Shown here piece by piece: positions 56,238 to 64,000 of a stretch of DNA of 64,000 nucleotides. This DNA comes from Holosporales bacterium. Its GTDB lineage: Bacteria; Pseudomonadota; Alphaproteobacteria; RUG11792. The stretch spans positions 1 through 64,000 of the forward strand of contig JAIRWL010000017.1 of assembly GCA_031268935.1 (NCBI GenBank), written 5' to 3'. Under the pieces are notes generated by a model that was given only the letters and a program-made list of their open reading frames with translations, was not told the origin of the DNA and did no database searches. Position 1 is the stretch's first letter; every line of letters starts with the position of its first letter. Both the position numbers and the translations under genes were made by a program.

Positions 56238-56335
56238 CTTTTACCAACCTCTGAAATCAAAATAGTTAATAACAAGATAAGTCCAATTCTAGCTGTGCCG
56301 ATTGGCAACTTAATTATGTTTGGAGGATATTAACA

Positions 56336-57619
56336 ATGAAGACTGATTTACCTGTTGCGGAGTACCCTCAGGGCTGCTCCCTACCGAGCTGGAATGACAT
56401 AGCTCGTGATAAACAAAAGATGCCACAAGATGACTGGTGGCTCTGGATGATCTTAGCTGGTCGTGGATTTGGAAAAACAAGAACCGGAGCCGAATCGACC
56501 ATTGCCCTCGTAAATGCTGGGAATTACAAAAAAATTGCCATCATCGGTAAGACGATTAAAGAAGCAAAAGATATAATGATTGAGGGGCAAAGCGGCCTCC
56601 TTTCGACTACCATTGCGCAAAAAATGTTCCAAAATGCCGAATACGAGGGCGATAATTCTGGAATTATTCCATTTAAATATTTTTCCTCAAAAAAACAAAT
56701 CATTTGGAAGAATGGAGCAAAGGCATATCTTTTCGGTGGTGATGATTACGATTCTATCCGCGGATATCAATTCGATTTAATCTGGATAGATGAATACGCT
56801 AAATTCAATAATCCAGATCTACTTTGGGAGCAGGTACTTTTTACTCTGAGATTAGGAGAGGATCCAAAATGTATTATGACGACCACTCCGAAGGCCATTC
56901 AGATTCTTAAAGATTTATCCGACGATAAGACGATTCATCTCACATATGGTTCAACATTTGAAAATAAGACTAACCTTTCGGCTCGATTTGTCGAAAATAT
57001 GGAAGCAAAATATTTGACGACCAAGATCGGTAGACAGGAGTTATTTGGAGAATTAATTTTGGAAAAAGAGAATACGGTCTGGAAAAGGGAAAATATCATA
57101 TATAGACCGATCGAGTATGATTGTTTGTCTAGAATAGTGATTGGTATCGATCCGGCCGTGAGTTGCGGTGAAAATTCTGATGAAACCGGAATTATAGTAG
57201 CCGGCATTGGATTTGATGATAAAATTTATATTCTCGATGATTTGAGCGGAAGATATAAACCGCCAGAATGGGCAAAAATAGTCTGCCGAGCTTATAAGGA
57301 TTATGGTGTCTGCCGAATCATTGCCGAAACCAATAATGGCGGAGATCTCGTTAGAGAAATGTTGACTACAATTTATCCGAATATTCCATTCAAATCCACG
57401 AGAGCAATTAAGGGAAAGATCTCGCGAGCGGAGCCCATTTCACTTCTTTACGAGTCCAACCGTGTATTTCATATCAAGGAATTTTATGAACTCGAGAAGC
57501 AAATGTGCGAATTATCTTATGATGATAAAATGAAAAGATCTCCAGATAGAGTCGACGCCCTCGTTTGGGCTATTTCTGAACTAAAAGAACGAGAGGAGTA
57601 CTTCGTCTCCTTGATCTAA
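56336..57619 (+). CDS. Phage/GTA large terminase subunit
   Basis: A 427-residue DNA-packaging motor protein. The ATPase domain has Walker A AGRGFGKTRTGAE and Walker B LIWIDEYAKF with the catalytic Glu. The nuclease domain has GIDPAVSCGENSDETGI with its metal-binding Asp, and a later DRVDALVWAISEL. It fits the GTA-type terminases of alphaproteobacteria. It stands alone between exported-protein genes; the matching portal is at 30429. All motifs are intact, and GGAGG precedes the ATG. Retention of two intact packaging genes 25 kb apart suggests some selected use. Confidence 0.92.
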   Translation: MKTDLPVAEYPQGCSLPSWNDIARDKQKMPQDDWWLWMILAGRGFGKTRTGAESTIALVNAGNYKKIAIIGKTIKEAKDIMIEGQSGLLSTTIAQKMFQNAEYEGDNSGIIPFKYFSSKKQIIWKNGAKAYLFGGDDYDSIRGYQFDLIWIDEYAKFNNPDLLWEQVLFTLRLGEDPKCIMTTTPKAIQILKDLSDDKTIHLTYGSTFENKTNLSARFVENMEAKYLTTKIGRQELFGELILEKENTVWKRENIIYRPIEYDCLSRIVIGIDPAVSCGENSDETGIIVAGIGFDDKIYILDDLSGRYKPPEWAKIVCRAYKDYGVCRIIAETNNGGDLVREMLTTIYPNIPFKSTRAIKGKISRAEPISLLYESNRVFHIKEFYELEKQMCELSYDDKMKRSPDRVDALVWAISELKEREEYFVSLI

Positions 57620-58009
57620 CCTCAATTTCAAATATCTTAATATATGGAAACTTAGAATAAAAGCAGGCATTTCTTATTGTTGTGATTCCGTTCCCCAAAC
57701 TTACCAGTATATTAGAGGAAATCGACTGGATCCAAACGGGTCATATTATTCGACAGAAAAGATCATCCTCAATCTGACGGGCGAGAGGAGGAAATCAAGA
57801 CTTGAGGGTCTTGGCATCAAATTAGTGCTATACTTTCTTTGGCAGGCTCTAGGAGAGCGCCCGTCTAGAAGCTGGCTGACTTCCGTGAAATTGACCCAGC
57901 CATTTACCCTCTTTGAATTTTCCGCTTCCTCGTGAGATATACGGAGCTCATCATACGTCCAGGGTAGGTTGCGGAGAGAGGCTCCGGCAGGTATAGATCA
58001 GCCCGGTAT
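57620..58009. other. Intergenic region with a Myb-like remnant
   Basis: 390 bases between the terminase and a minus-strand Myb-like gene. The right part holds the small frame at 57904-58017. The remainder has no credible gene. Confidence 0.4.
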
Positions 58010-58017
58010 TCATCCAT
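57904..58017 (-). pseudogene. Remnant of a Myb-like unit
   Basis: A 37-codon minus-strand frame directly after the Myb-like gene at 58010-58699. Its end, TYPGRMMSSVYLTRKRKIQ, lines up with FPGRTWRAISSQSKRMKIQ of the protein at 37233, the third helix of the Myb-like unit. It is probably the broken end of a further repeat or paralog. Confidence 0.4.
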
Positions 58018-58699
58018 CGAGTTCAACCGCTAATCTTCTGCGATGCTCGCGAATCTTGCGCATCCGTTGGACTCTTTTCGCCTTGCCTAGATTGCGATTA
58101 GGGATATCGGCCCTTGAGAAATCTAGGGCTGGAGGCAGGCCGTGCGGCTCAAAGACTACCTCCGGAGCAGAGGGGCCCTCCCCGGAAGTCCCGTCTTGAG
58201 CAAATTCTGCCCTGCCTTGGAGAGGATCCGGTCCCACAGGGAGTTCAGTTGGACCCTGAACTGTCTCAAACACCGCTTGAGCATCCCTACTGATGCATAG
58301 ATCACGCAATTTTTGTTCGAGGCTGATTATTGAGCGACCTGGAAACAAATGTAGATTCCCACGAGACAGTTCCGCTATTGTCAATGGAGTACCCCCACTT
58401 GGCACGACATCCAGGTATTCATCTAACAACATGTCCAGTATTGCTAACTCGTGCTCCTCCCACGGATGGTAAACGCGCCGCATTTGTTGGGCCGCCCAGT
58501 CGGAGAGAGCTAGGCGAAAGCCCCGAGTCGATAGCCCGAAGTTTCGATTCATGACCTGATCCGACACTCGGAAAGATTGCCAAGAACACCACTGGGCAAA
58601 GATCATCAGATGTCCTTGGGATAAGGGGGTTACTGCCTGAGTTGTGTGAACTTGAAAAAAATCAAGTGCACAGAATAGATATAAGATTTTAGTTTTCAT
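58010..58699 (-). CDS. Exported Myb/SANT-like domain protein 6
   Basis: A 229-residue protein with signal peptide KILYLFCALDFFQVHTTQA and AGGA seven bases before the ATG. Residues 79-136 form a Myb/SANT-like unit: PWEEHELAILDMLLDEY, a central PLTIAELSRGNLHLFPGRS and SLEQKLRDL. The loop is longer than in the 35-39 kb members. The C-terminus ends in a basic, nuclear-localisation-like stretch (KAKRVQRMRKIREHRRR), unlike the acidic ends of the others. It is separated from the main cluster by about 19 kb and lies on the other strand. Confidence 0.65.
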   Translation of the reverse strand: MKTKILYLFCALDFFQVHTTQAVTPLSQGHLMIFAQWCSWQSFRVSDQVMNRNFGLSTRGFRLALSDWAAQQMRRVYHPWEEHELAILDMLLDEYLDVVPSGGTPLTIAELSRGNLHLFPGRSIISLEQKLRDLCISRDAQAVFETVQGPTELPVGPDPLQGRAEFAQDGTSGEGPSAPEVVFEPHGLPPALDFSRADIPNRNLGKAKRVQRMRKIREHRRRLAVELDG

Positions 58700-58730
58700 A
58701 ATCGATCCTGGTTAAAACGTTATACTTCAT

Positions 58731-58740
58731 AATTAATAAG
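58731..58740 (-). promoter_or_regulatory. CTTATTAATT upstream decamer
   Basis: The decamer lies 31 bases before the start at 58699. The identical decamer occurs at 59741-59732, 24 bases before the next exported-protein gene. It contains a TTATTA that could serve as a -10 element, as upstream of the gene at 34702. Confidence 0.4.
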
Positions 58741-58864
58741 ATAAGGGAAACTTAATTGAAAGCTAATTATACATAAAGGTCCCGAAATGGGGTTCCATTT
58801 TAAGGCAAGTATAAGGCCACCTCCCCCGCTTCTTTACCAGACCCGGCAACTCGGGGGCATGCCT

Positions 58865-58877
58865 CCCCCCCCCCCCC
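58865..58877 (+). repeat. C13 homopolymer tract
   Basis: Thirteen C in a row, about 170 bases upstream of the Myb-like gene that starts at 58699 on the minus strand. It might affect expression by changing spacing, or belong to a decayed gene. Confidence 0.8.
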
Positions 58878-59101
58878 TGAGGGGCATCGATAGTCAAATT
58901 TACGAAGATTACCCGCCCGAGAGGGAAGATCAATCGAGCATGCGGAAAGGGTCAACTGGATTCTACTGGTTCTGCAGCTTCCTGGCTCGGAGCTTATTTT
59001 GTGCTTGTCGCCTGGAACGTACATTCCAAAAGAAATTCCCACTCTGATAAGAAATTTTCCTAGGCAACATGTGAACACGGTTCTTTTGGCGTACTGCTTT
59101 T

Positions 59102-59707
59102 TCAACAGCAGACAGGACATGGTGTGGTTTGATCGTCTGGCAATGGGATCGTCGATGGGATCGCAGCATCAGAGGTTCCAAGGGGCAATTGAGCGTCTGG
59201 AAATTGGATCGTCGAGGGCCAGGGAAAGTCAGGAATAGGAGGAAAAACAACTCTCTCACCCAGCCTAGGCCCCTCGGCCCCAAATCCTCTAGGAATAACT
59301 ACCCCTGATTGATCTGTTAAAGTCCCCAAGTCCGGGCCTTCGGTGCCCTCTGGTCCGCCCCGATGGAATTGTCCCCAACCCACTAGAATCGGGATAGTCC
59401 CGTCCTCTGGAGCAGGATCGCTAGACGCCTGCGGCACGGGCGGCTCCTCCTCTCCAGCTCGTCGAGGCAGTCTTGCCTTCTTCCGTGGGTTTTTCCAATC
59501 AAGGATGTATTCGACGGCCAGGGACTTGTTTATTCCGTAGACTGACCGTACCTCACGATCCGATAGCCTAAGAATGTGTCCCAATGTCATATAGGCCGCC
59601 CCCTCTCGCTGATCTGGTGTCGGGGGTAATGGATGATGCATCGCCTGCGCGCCAATGATTTGGGAGTATAGCATTACCCCAAAAACAATTAAAACTCCTG
59701 ATTTCAT
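59102..59707 (-). CDS. Exported protein with basic NLS-like patch
   Basis: Starting at ATG 59707 (AGGAG six bases upstream) the product has 201 residues, with a signal peptide (SGVLIVFGVMLYSQIIGAQA). A short helical unit (LGHILRLSDREVRSVYGI) is followed by DWKNPRKKARLPRRAG, a basic patch like a nuclear localisation signal. The last 100 residues are Pro- and Gly-rich with aromatic residues and repeat STI.(L/F)PD near the end. The unit is too short to call Myb-like with confidence. Layout matches the Myb-like family. Confidence 0.55.
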   Translation of the reverse strand: MKSGVLIVFGVMLYSQIIGAQAMHHPLPPTPDQREGAAYMTLGHILRLSDREVRSVYGINKSLAVEYILDWKNPRKKARLPRRAGEEEPPVPQASSDPAPEDGTIPILVGWGQFHRGGPEGTEGPDLGTLTDQSGVVIPRGFGAEGPRLGERVVFPPIPDFPWPSTIQFPDAQLPLGTSDAAIPSTIPLPDDQTTPCPVCC

Positions 59708-60106
59708 CTGATCTCCTGAAAAAGCATTCTCAATTAATAAGGAAGAACTATAATTTAGTGTCCGATTAATTGCAAGGCCTGTATTTAGGAAAACGGCAGA
59801 ATCCAAGGAGAAGAGTAATCTATAACCTACCAGACGGCCCCCGAGTCCGATCGATTTACAGCGGCCCCTCAGATCATCCCAGTATCTCCAAAATACATGC
59901 CGTTCTAATTATGGAATGTCTTCCTTGCGAATTATTCCCTTGAGTCCTCAGTCATAGAGCCTTCCTTTTCCTACAAATTAGAATACGTAAGACAGGATCC
60001 TTTCTACCAGCAGCCGATCATCATGTTGCATAAAAAAAATGCTCAAATTCTGTCAAAACCAGATTATAATGGTCCCAACAGCGAGCAAAAGATACAGGCA
60101 ATTAGC
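59708..60106. other. Divergent intergenic region, part of a duplicated leader
   Basis: About 400 bases between divergent exported-protein genes. From about 59911 the sequence resembles 62376 onward (shared CGAATTATTCCCTTGAGT), and about 60027-60106 resembles the region before 62738. It is the upstream part of a tandem duplication. The frame open from 60023 is not conserved in the second copy, which has one A fewer, so it is not coding. Confidence 0.55.
59732..59741 (-). promoter_or_regulatory. CTTATTAATT upstream decamer
   Basis: Same decamer as at 58731-58740, here 24 bases before the start at 59707. Confidence 0.4.
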
Positions 60107-62182
60107 ATGAAAAAACATTTTCTAAAAACCTTAGGCGGAATTTGCCTCCTATTGAGCCATCACAGCGTATTAGCGTCCGATTCAGGAGATCCTTTCGTAG
60201 GCCCTCCCCCGTCTATCCAGAGTAGGAGGCTAGAGCAGGCACGCAGAGACTTGTCCACTCTCAAACAATGTCGTCAAGAGGATGTAATACAATACACAAA
60301 GATACAACCAGGCATCCTTGACAAAGGGCGGCTCGACGACCTCTTTGGCGCAACGAAAACAGCCATTTTATCCCCCAAACTGACTTTAAACAAGTCCTCT
60401 CACGGCGAATTCTTCACTGAGGTATTCATCCCGTTCGCACAGCTAGAATATTTAGTGAAACAGGTAACGTGCTCCGCCGAAGAATTTCTTGTAGAGGACC
60501 AGGAGCAACAAGCTCTGCTGGAAGCCTGGTTACACACAGCACAAGAGATGCACGAGGGATTTTACGCCCTCTACCAGGCACTTACACGGCACGAGGCCAT
60601 CGTAGCTCGCCGCCAGCTAAAGATTAAGCACCTAGCATACGATCAACAAACAGATTATCTGTCACGCATAATAAGGGAAATGAAGGAACTGACCACAAGG
60701 GCCTTCCCCATGATACAAAACATAATCTCGCTTACCAATTGGGAAAACCTAGAGAACCAAGAAGCCGAATCAGCACAATCCCAGGCACGGGTAAACAGTT
60801 CCTTAACCAATGCACAATTAGAAGAAGAGATTGAGAAGATCCGGCAAACTATGGCTCGCCTCCAAGAAACACCAGATGGCATTGGAGCAATCGATCCCCA
60901 GGATATAAACGTAATACGCTCGGAACTCACAGAAGCACTCCCATCCGTGTACAAGCTAGTTCGCGACAGAGAAATCATCCTCAGAAAGTTGAAAAAAGAA
61001 CTGGACCAATCATTACAATTTCCGCCAGCCTTTGAGAGGGGATTTTATTTACGGATCGAGAAAGTTCGAAGCAATTTCGTGAGGTTTGAAAGACAAGTCA
61101 GGGTCATGGTGCGCTTCCCCGGCCTATATGGGATCAGCAAGGTGGATAGACGGCTGGCCAGGAGAGTTCGCAGACTAGGGCAGGTCATCCGCCCCATTTC
61201 CCGGCGATTGCAACATCTCCCCGATTTCCCCGCCCCCTTCTTCGCTAGTGAAAGACAACTAATCATCCATGCTCGAGGAGGCCTAGAACTAGCAAGACTA
61301 TCCATCGACGAGATTGTAAGGGCATACCAGAGAGCAGGCGACGATATAGAATCCATAGATCTATCTTTCCCAGAGGAAGCAGATGGAGATATAACGGGAC
61401 TAGACACATGGGAAAAGTGTGTTCAGTATCTCGAGCTTCCATCCAGAGAATTAGAAGAGATGTCGTTAGCCTTGGGCAGAAGGATTTCCGTACAGGAGGC
61501 AAACCTAGCGGAGGATTCCCCCCTTCTCGACTTAGTAAGGCCCTTAGCTCAGGTCGCCTACGATGCCAACATAGCAGCAGAGTGGGGTACATGGCGGGCG
61601 CATGTCATACAGAGGCGAATATTTGGAATTGTCCCCCGGTTCACAGTAGATGATAATCGTCAGACAGTGCACCGGATTCAGAGCATGAGGGCAGTCCTAG
61701 CCTTAGTTAAACAAGAGTTAGACAAGCAAGAGGTTATGACGGCTTTAAGAGCACTGCCAGATCCGCAAGTAGGTCCTGGAGCAGAGGAGGAGCCCCCTGC
61801 ACCAGCTCCAGACCCATTACCGGCTCCCCCGCCAGAGCCTCCAGCCCCGGCTCCAGCTTCAGACCCATGTCCGGCCCCGCAACCACAGCCGGCCCCACCG
61901 ACAGCCCCATTACCGGCTCCCCCGCCGCCACCCCAGCCTCCGGAACCTAACCCACAACCTTCCCCAGCACCACCTCCGGCTCCCCTGCCAGAGCCTCCAG
62001 CCCCGGCTCCAGCTTCAGACCCATGTCCGGCACCGCAACCACAGCCGGCCCCACCGACAGCCCCAGTACCGGCTCCCCCGCCGCCACCCCAGCCTCCGGA
62101 ACCTAAGCCTCCGGCCCCTAACCCGGACCCGGATCAGGCGGCAGCTCCCCCCGAATCTCCTGGGGAACCAGACGATCAGTAG
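60107..62182 (+). CDS. Large exported helical protein with proline-rich repeats
   Basis: From ATG 60107 (AGG eight bases upstream) the product has 691 residues with a signal peptide (FLKTLGGICLLLSHHSVLAS). Residues about 30-560 are helical, including GILDKGRLDDLFGATKTAI and RRLARRVRRLGQVIRPISRR. Residues about 565-690 are almost pure Pro/Ala/Glu-type repeats with two copies of a 43-residue unit. The frame ends at an amber codon, but the same frame continues in Pro-rich coding-like sequence to 62422. A second, frame-broken copy starts at 62738. A role at the cell surface or in the host is possible but unproven. Confidence 0.7.
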   Translation: MKKHFLKTLGGICLLLSHHSVLASDSGDPFVGPPPSIQSRRLEQARRDLSTLKQCRQEDVIQYTKIQPGILDKGRLDDLFGATKTAILSPKLTLNKSSHGEFFTEVFIPFAQLEYLVKQVTCSAEEFLVEDQEQQALLEAWLHTAQEMHEGFYALYQALTRHEAIVARRQLKIKHLAYDQQTDYLSRIIREMKELTTRAFPMIQNIISLTNWENLENQEAESAQSQARVNSSLTNAQLEEEIEKIRQTMARLQETPDGIGAIDPQDINVIRSELTEALPSVYKLVRDREIILRKLKKELDQSLQFPPAFERGFYLRIEKVRSNFVRFERQVRVMVRFPGLYGISKVDRRLARRVRRLGQVIRPISRRLQHLPDFPAPFFASERQLIIHARGGLELARLSIDEIVRAYQRAGDDIESIDLSFPEEADGDITGLDTWEKCVQYLELPSRELEEMSLALGRRISVQEANLAEDSPLLDLVRPLAQVAYDANIAAEWGTWRAHVIQRRIFGIVPRFTVDDNRQTVHRIQSMRAVLALVKQELDKQEVMTALRALPDPQVGPGAEEEPPAPAPDPLPAPPPEPPAPAPASDPCPAPQPQPAPPTAPLPAPPPPPQPPEPNPQPSPAPPPAPLPEPPAPAPASDPCPAPQPQPAPPTAPVPAPPPPPQPPEPKPPAPNPDPDQAAAPPESPGEPDDQ
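61822..61950 (+). repeat. 129-bp proline-rich repeat, unit 1
   Basis: Direct repeat with the segment at 61978-62106, nearly identical at DNA level, encoding 43 residues of Pro/Ala-rich sequence containing ASDPCPAPQPQPAPPTAP. Confidence 0.9.
61978..62106 (+). repeat. 129-bp proline-rich repeat, unit 2
   Basis: Second unit, 156 bp after the first. The few differences are single substitutions, so the duplication is recent. Confidence 0.9.
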
Positions 62183-62422
62183 GCGCCACCCCCGGCTCCT
62201 CCTGAAGTGAAAGGAGATCAGGCAGCTCACCCGCTGCCGTCTCCGGGCCCGCAGCCGCCCCCACACCCCAGTCCGGCCCCGGCTCCAGCCACAGCTCTCA
62301 ATCCTCGGAGTCCGCTCGATTTAAAGAATCCCCTAATGTTCTTCCAGTATACCCAACACACACTCCATTCTACTTCTGGAATAAATTCCTTTCGAATTAT
62401 TCCCTTGAGTACTCATTCATAG
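62183..62422 (+). pseudogene. In-frame continuation after an amber stop
   Basis: The frame of the gene at 60107 continues after TAG 62180-62182 for 79 codons to TAG 62420. Its first half is still Pro-rich (APPPAPPEV; HPLPSPGPQPPPHPSPAPAP). The stop codon follows GATCAG and could come from a single C-to-T change at CAG. It is probably a recently truncated C-terminus. Confidence 0.45.
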
Positions 62423-62737
62423 GGACTTCCTTTTTATTGAAGACGATAGTTTTAGTTATTTCAGTATCTGGTTCTTAATCATTAGAACAATTTCAATTTT
62501 CGAATTCCATCAACCAGACCAGCGTTTCTTCTATCCGCTCCAACATATTGGTTTAGTTAATTACACGCCAGGCAGGGGCCTTTTATCGATTTCGCCTGCC
62601 TTTTCCTAATACTTTTCGAGTAATCCAGGACATACTTAAAAGCGGCCGATTCTCATTTTGCATAAAAAAATGCTCACATTCTGTCAAAACCAGATTATAA
62701 TGGTCCCAACAGCGAGCAAAAGATACAGGCAATTAGT
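62423..62737. other. Intergenic region, second copy of a duplicated leader
   Basis: About 315 bases. The left edge continues the similarity to 59911 onward and the right 80 bases (from about 62650) match the leader before 60107. The middle is unrelated and AT-rich. Confidence 0.55.
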
Positions 62738-64000
62738 ATGAAAAAATATTTTCTAAAAACTTTAGGCGGTATTTGCCTCATATTGAGTCATCACAGCGTA
62801 TTAGCGGCCGCTTCCTCAGATCCTTTCGCGGCTTCTCCCCCCGTCTAGGCAGAGTAGGAGGCTAGAGCAGGCCCGCAACGAATGGACCCGTCTCGTACAA
62901 GAACGTAGTGAGCATGCCCAAGGACTCACAAAGACACCACCAGGCATCCTTGACAAAGGGCGGCTCGACGACCTCTTTGGCGCAACGAAAACAGCCATTT
63001 TATCCCCCAAACTGACTTTAAACAAGTCCTCTTACGGCGAATTCTTCACTGAGGTACTCATCCCGGTCGCACAGCTAGAATATTTAGTGAAACAGGTATC
63101 GTGCTCCGCCGCTGTATTTCTTGTACAGGACCAGGAGCAACAAGCTCTGCTGGCAGCCTGGTTACAAACAGCACAAGAGATGCAACAGGGATTTTCCGCC
63201 CTCTACCAGGCACTTATACGGCACGAGGCTATAATAGCGGGCCGGGAACTAGGCATCAAACAAAAAGAACAAGCTCATAAAACAGCCATTCTTGCTCAGC
63301 AAATAAGCGTACTACAGGACTTGGCACCCAGAGTCTTCCTCATGATAGAAAACATAATTCCGCTAATCAATTGGGAAGAACTAGTCGCTACAGACGCTGA
63401 GATAACATCCAAAATCCAGCAGGACCTGCCGCACGCAACCAACGACCGCTTAAAAACCGAGTTGGAGGACATCCAGTCCGAAGTTTTGAGTATGGCGGAG
63501 CAATCAGAATCAGAGAAAGGGCTCATCGAACTAACCCCGGAAGCAATTAAAGCAAAACTTCAGCATTACACGCAGATAACCACAGCTAGCTTGCAAATAG
63601 TCCAAGAACGAATGCTCATCCTACAAGGATTATCGCCGGACCTCGACCCCTCCTTACCATTTCATCCTCAATTTCCTGATAGATTGCAACAGCGAGCACA
63701 GGCCCTGGACAGGAATCTAGTCCTCCTTTTACGACAAGCCATGGTGAGGACCCACTTCCTAGACCTCCTTGGGATTAACCCAATCGACAAAAGGCTCGGA
63801 AAAAGGCTTAGGAGTTTTTACCAAGTATTCCGCCCAATACTCAGGAGGTTAGAAGCCCTCACCGATGACCCCGCCCAATTCATACAGGAAGAACGCCAAA
63901 GCATAGAGGCCGCCCGACCCAAAATAGACGCAAGCCGTCTCACTATAGAGCAGCTCGTTGTCGCATTAAGGCACATCCGCCAGGAACTTAGGCGAATCGA
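62738..64000 (+). pseudogene. Tandem paralog of the protein at 60107, frame-broken, cut by window end
   Basis: ATG 62738 opens a signal peptide nearly identical to that of copy 1 (FLKTLGGICLILSHHSVLA). After 36 codons it stops at TAG 62846, because the C run at 62837-62842 has six C where copy 1 has five. Dropping one C restores a frame that stays open from 62844 to the end of the window, about 385 codons. The restored frame shows GILDKGRLDDLFGATKTAI and DKRLGKRLRSFYQVFRPILR. Identity to copy 1 is very high over about 62940-63240 and low after, a mosaic pattern. It could be a pseudogene, a phase-variable gene or a sequence error. Confidence 0.65.

Larger units (their letters stand above)
58700..59101. 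other. Intergenic region with C13 tract
   Basis: 402 bases between two minus-strand exported-protein genes. It contains the C13 tract at 58865-58877 and the decamer CTTATTAATT (minus strand, 58740-58731) ahead of the gene at 58699. Frames crossing the tract on both strands have no signal peptide or known motif. Confidence 0.5.

Noticed and set aside
58787-59120. Frames on both strands across the C13 tract
   Set aside because: I looked for a signal peptide on either side of the tract, as in the 41 kb gene, and found none. The tract is kept as a finding but not as a gene.
1-64000. CRISPR array or insertion sequences
   Set aside because: No regularly spaced short repeats, cas-like genes, or transposases with terminal inverted repeats were seen anywhere in the window.

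Overview
The window reads as part of the chromosome of a host-associated alphaproteobacterium, most likely an intracellular one. The elongator tRNA-Met, a HemY-type TPR protein, a MarR regulator of the alphaproteobacterial LdtR-like type, and two isolated genes of a gene-transfer-agent (GTA) kind (HK97-type portal and large terminase) support this. Many genes for Sec-exported proteins of unknown family, several with eukaryote-like domains, suggest a symbiont such as a member of Holosporales or Rickettsiales. That placement is inference; no rRNA gene is present.

Layout. 0-1.5 kb: two small accessory genes and a 151-bp duplicated leader with a broken third copy. 1.5-5 kb: rpmH-rnpA-yidD-yidC-tilS on the minus strand. 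5-21.5 kb: mostly housekeeping genes (plsY, a HemY-like gene, dut, a marR gene, ddl, an MFS carrier, dnaX, lptF-lptG, glmS, pnp, a skp-like gene, lpxD) with two small exported-protein genes between them. 21.7-25 kb: a secreted protein with a putative OTU-like cysteine protease domain and two tandem paralogous membrane proteins. 25.5-34.5 kb: bamD-rlmB, a decayed stretch, accD-rpiB, the lone portal gene and RNase E/G. 34.7-46.1 kb: an accessory island of exported proteins. 46.5-52.1 kb: tRNA-Met, efp-suhB, ftsH-glmM, rsmD and tRNA-Gln. 52.4-64 kb: a second island of exported proteins, interrupted by the lone terminase gene.

The most interesting content is a family of at least six genes (34.7-39.6 kb, plus one at 58 kb). 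Each encodes an N-terminal Sec signal peptide, one or more Myb/SANT-like DNA-binding domains (W...ED..L...W..I...FPGRT.....R pattern) and, usually, an acidic, aromatic and proline-rich C-terminal tail; some carry basic NLS-like or AT-hook-like patches. This looks like a set of exported, eukaryote-type transcription-factor mimics (nucleomodulins). It is inference from sequence.

A second theme is simple-sequence switching. A 15-nt G tract inside the gene at 40.2-41.4 kb separates a signal peptide with a good ribosome-binding site from the mature protein. At 15 G the two are out of frame; 13 or 16 G would join them. Long C tracts also lie at 55.1 and 58.9 kb, and two other exported-protein genes are shifted by one base near short G or C runs. 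The housekeeping genes are intact. They look AT-rich, while the island genes are visibly richer in G+C, which fits separate histories.
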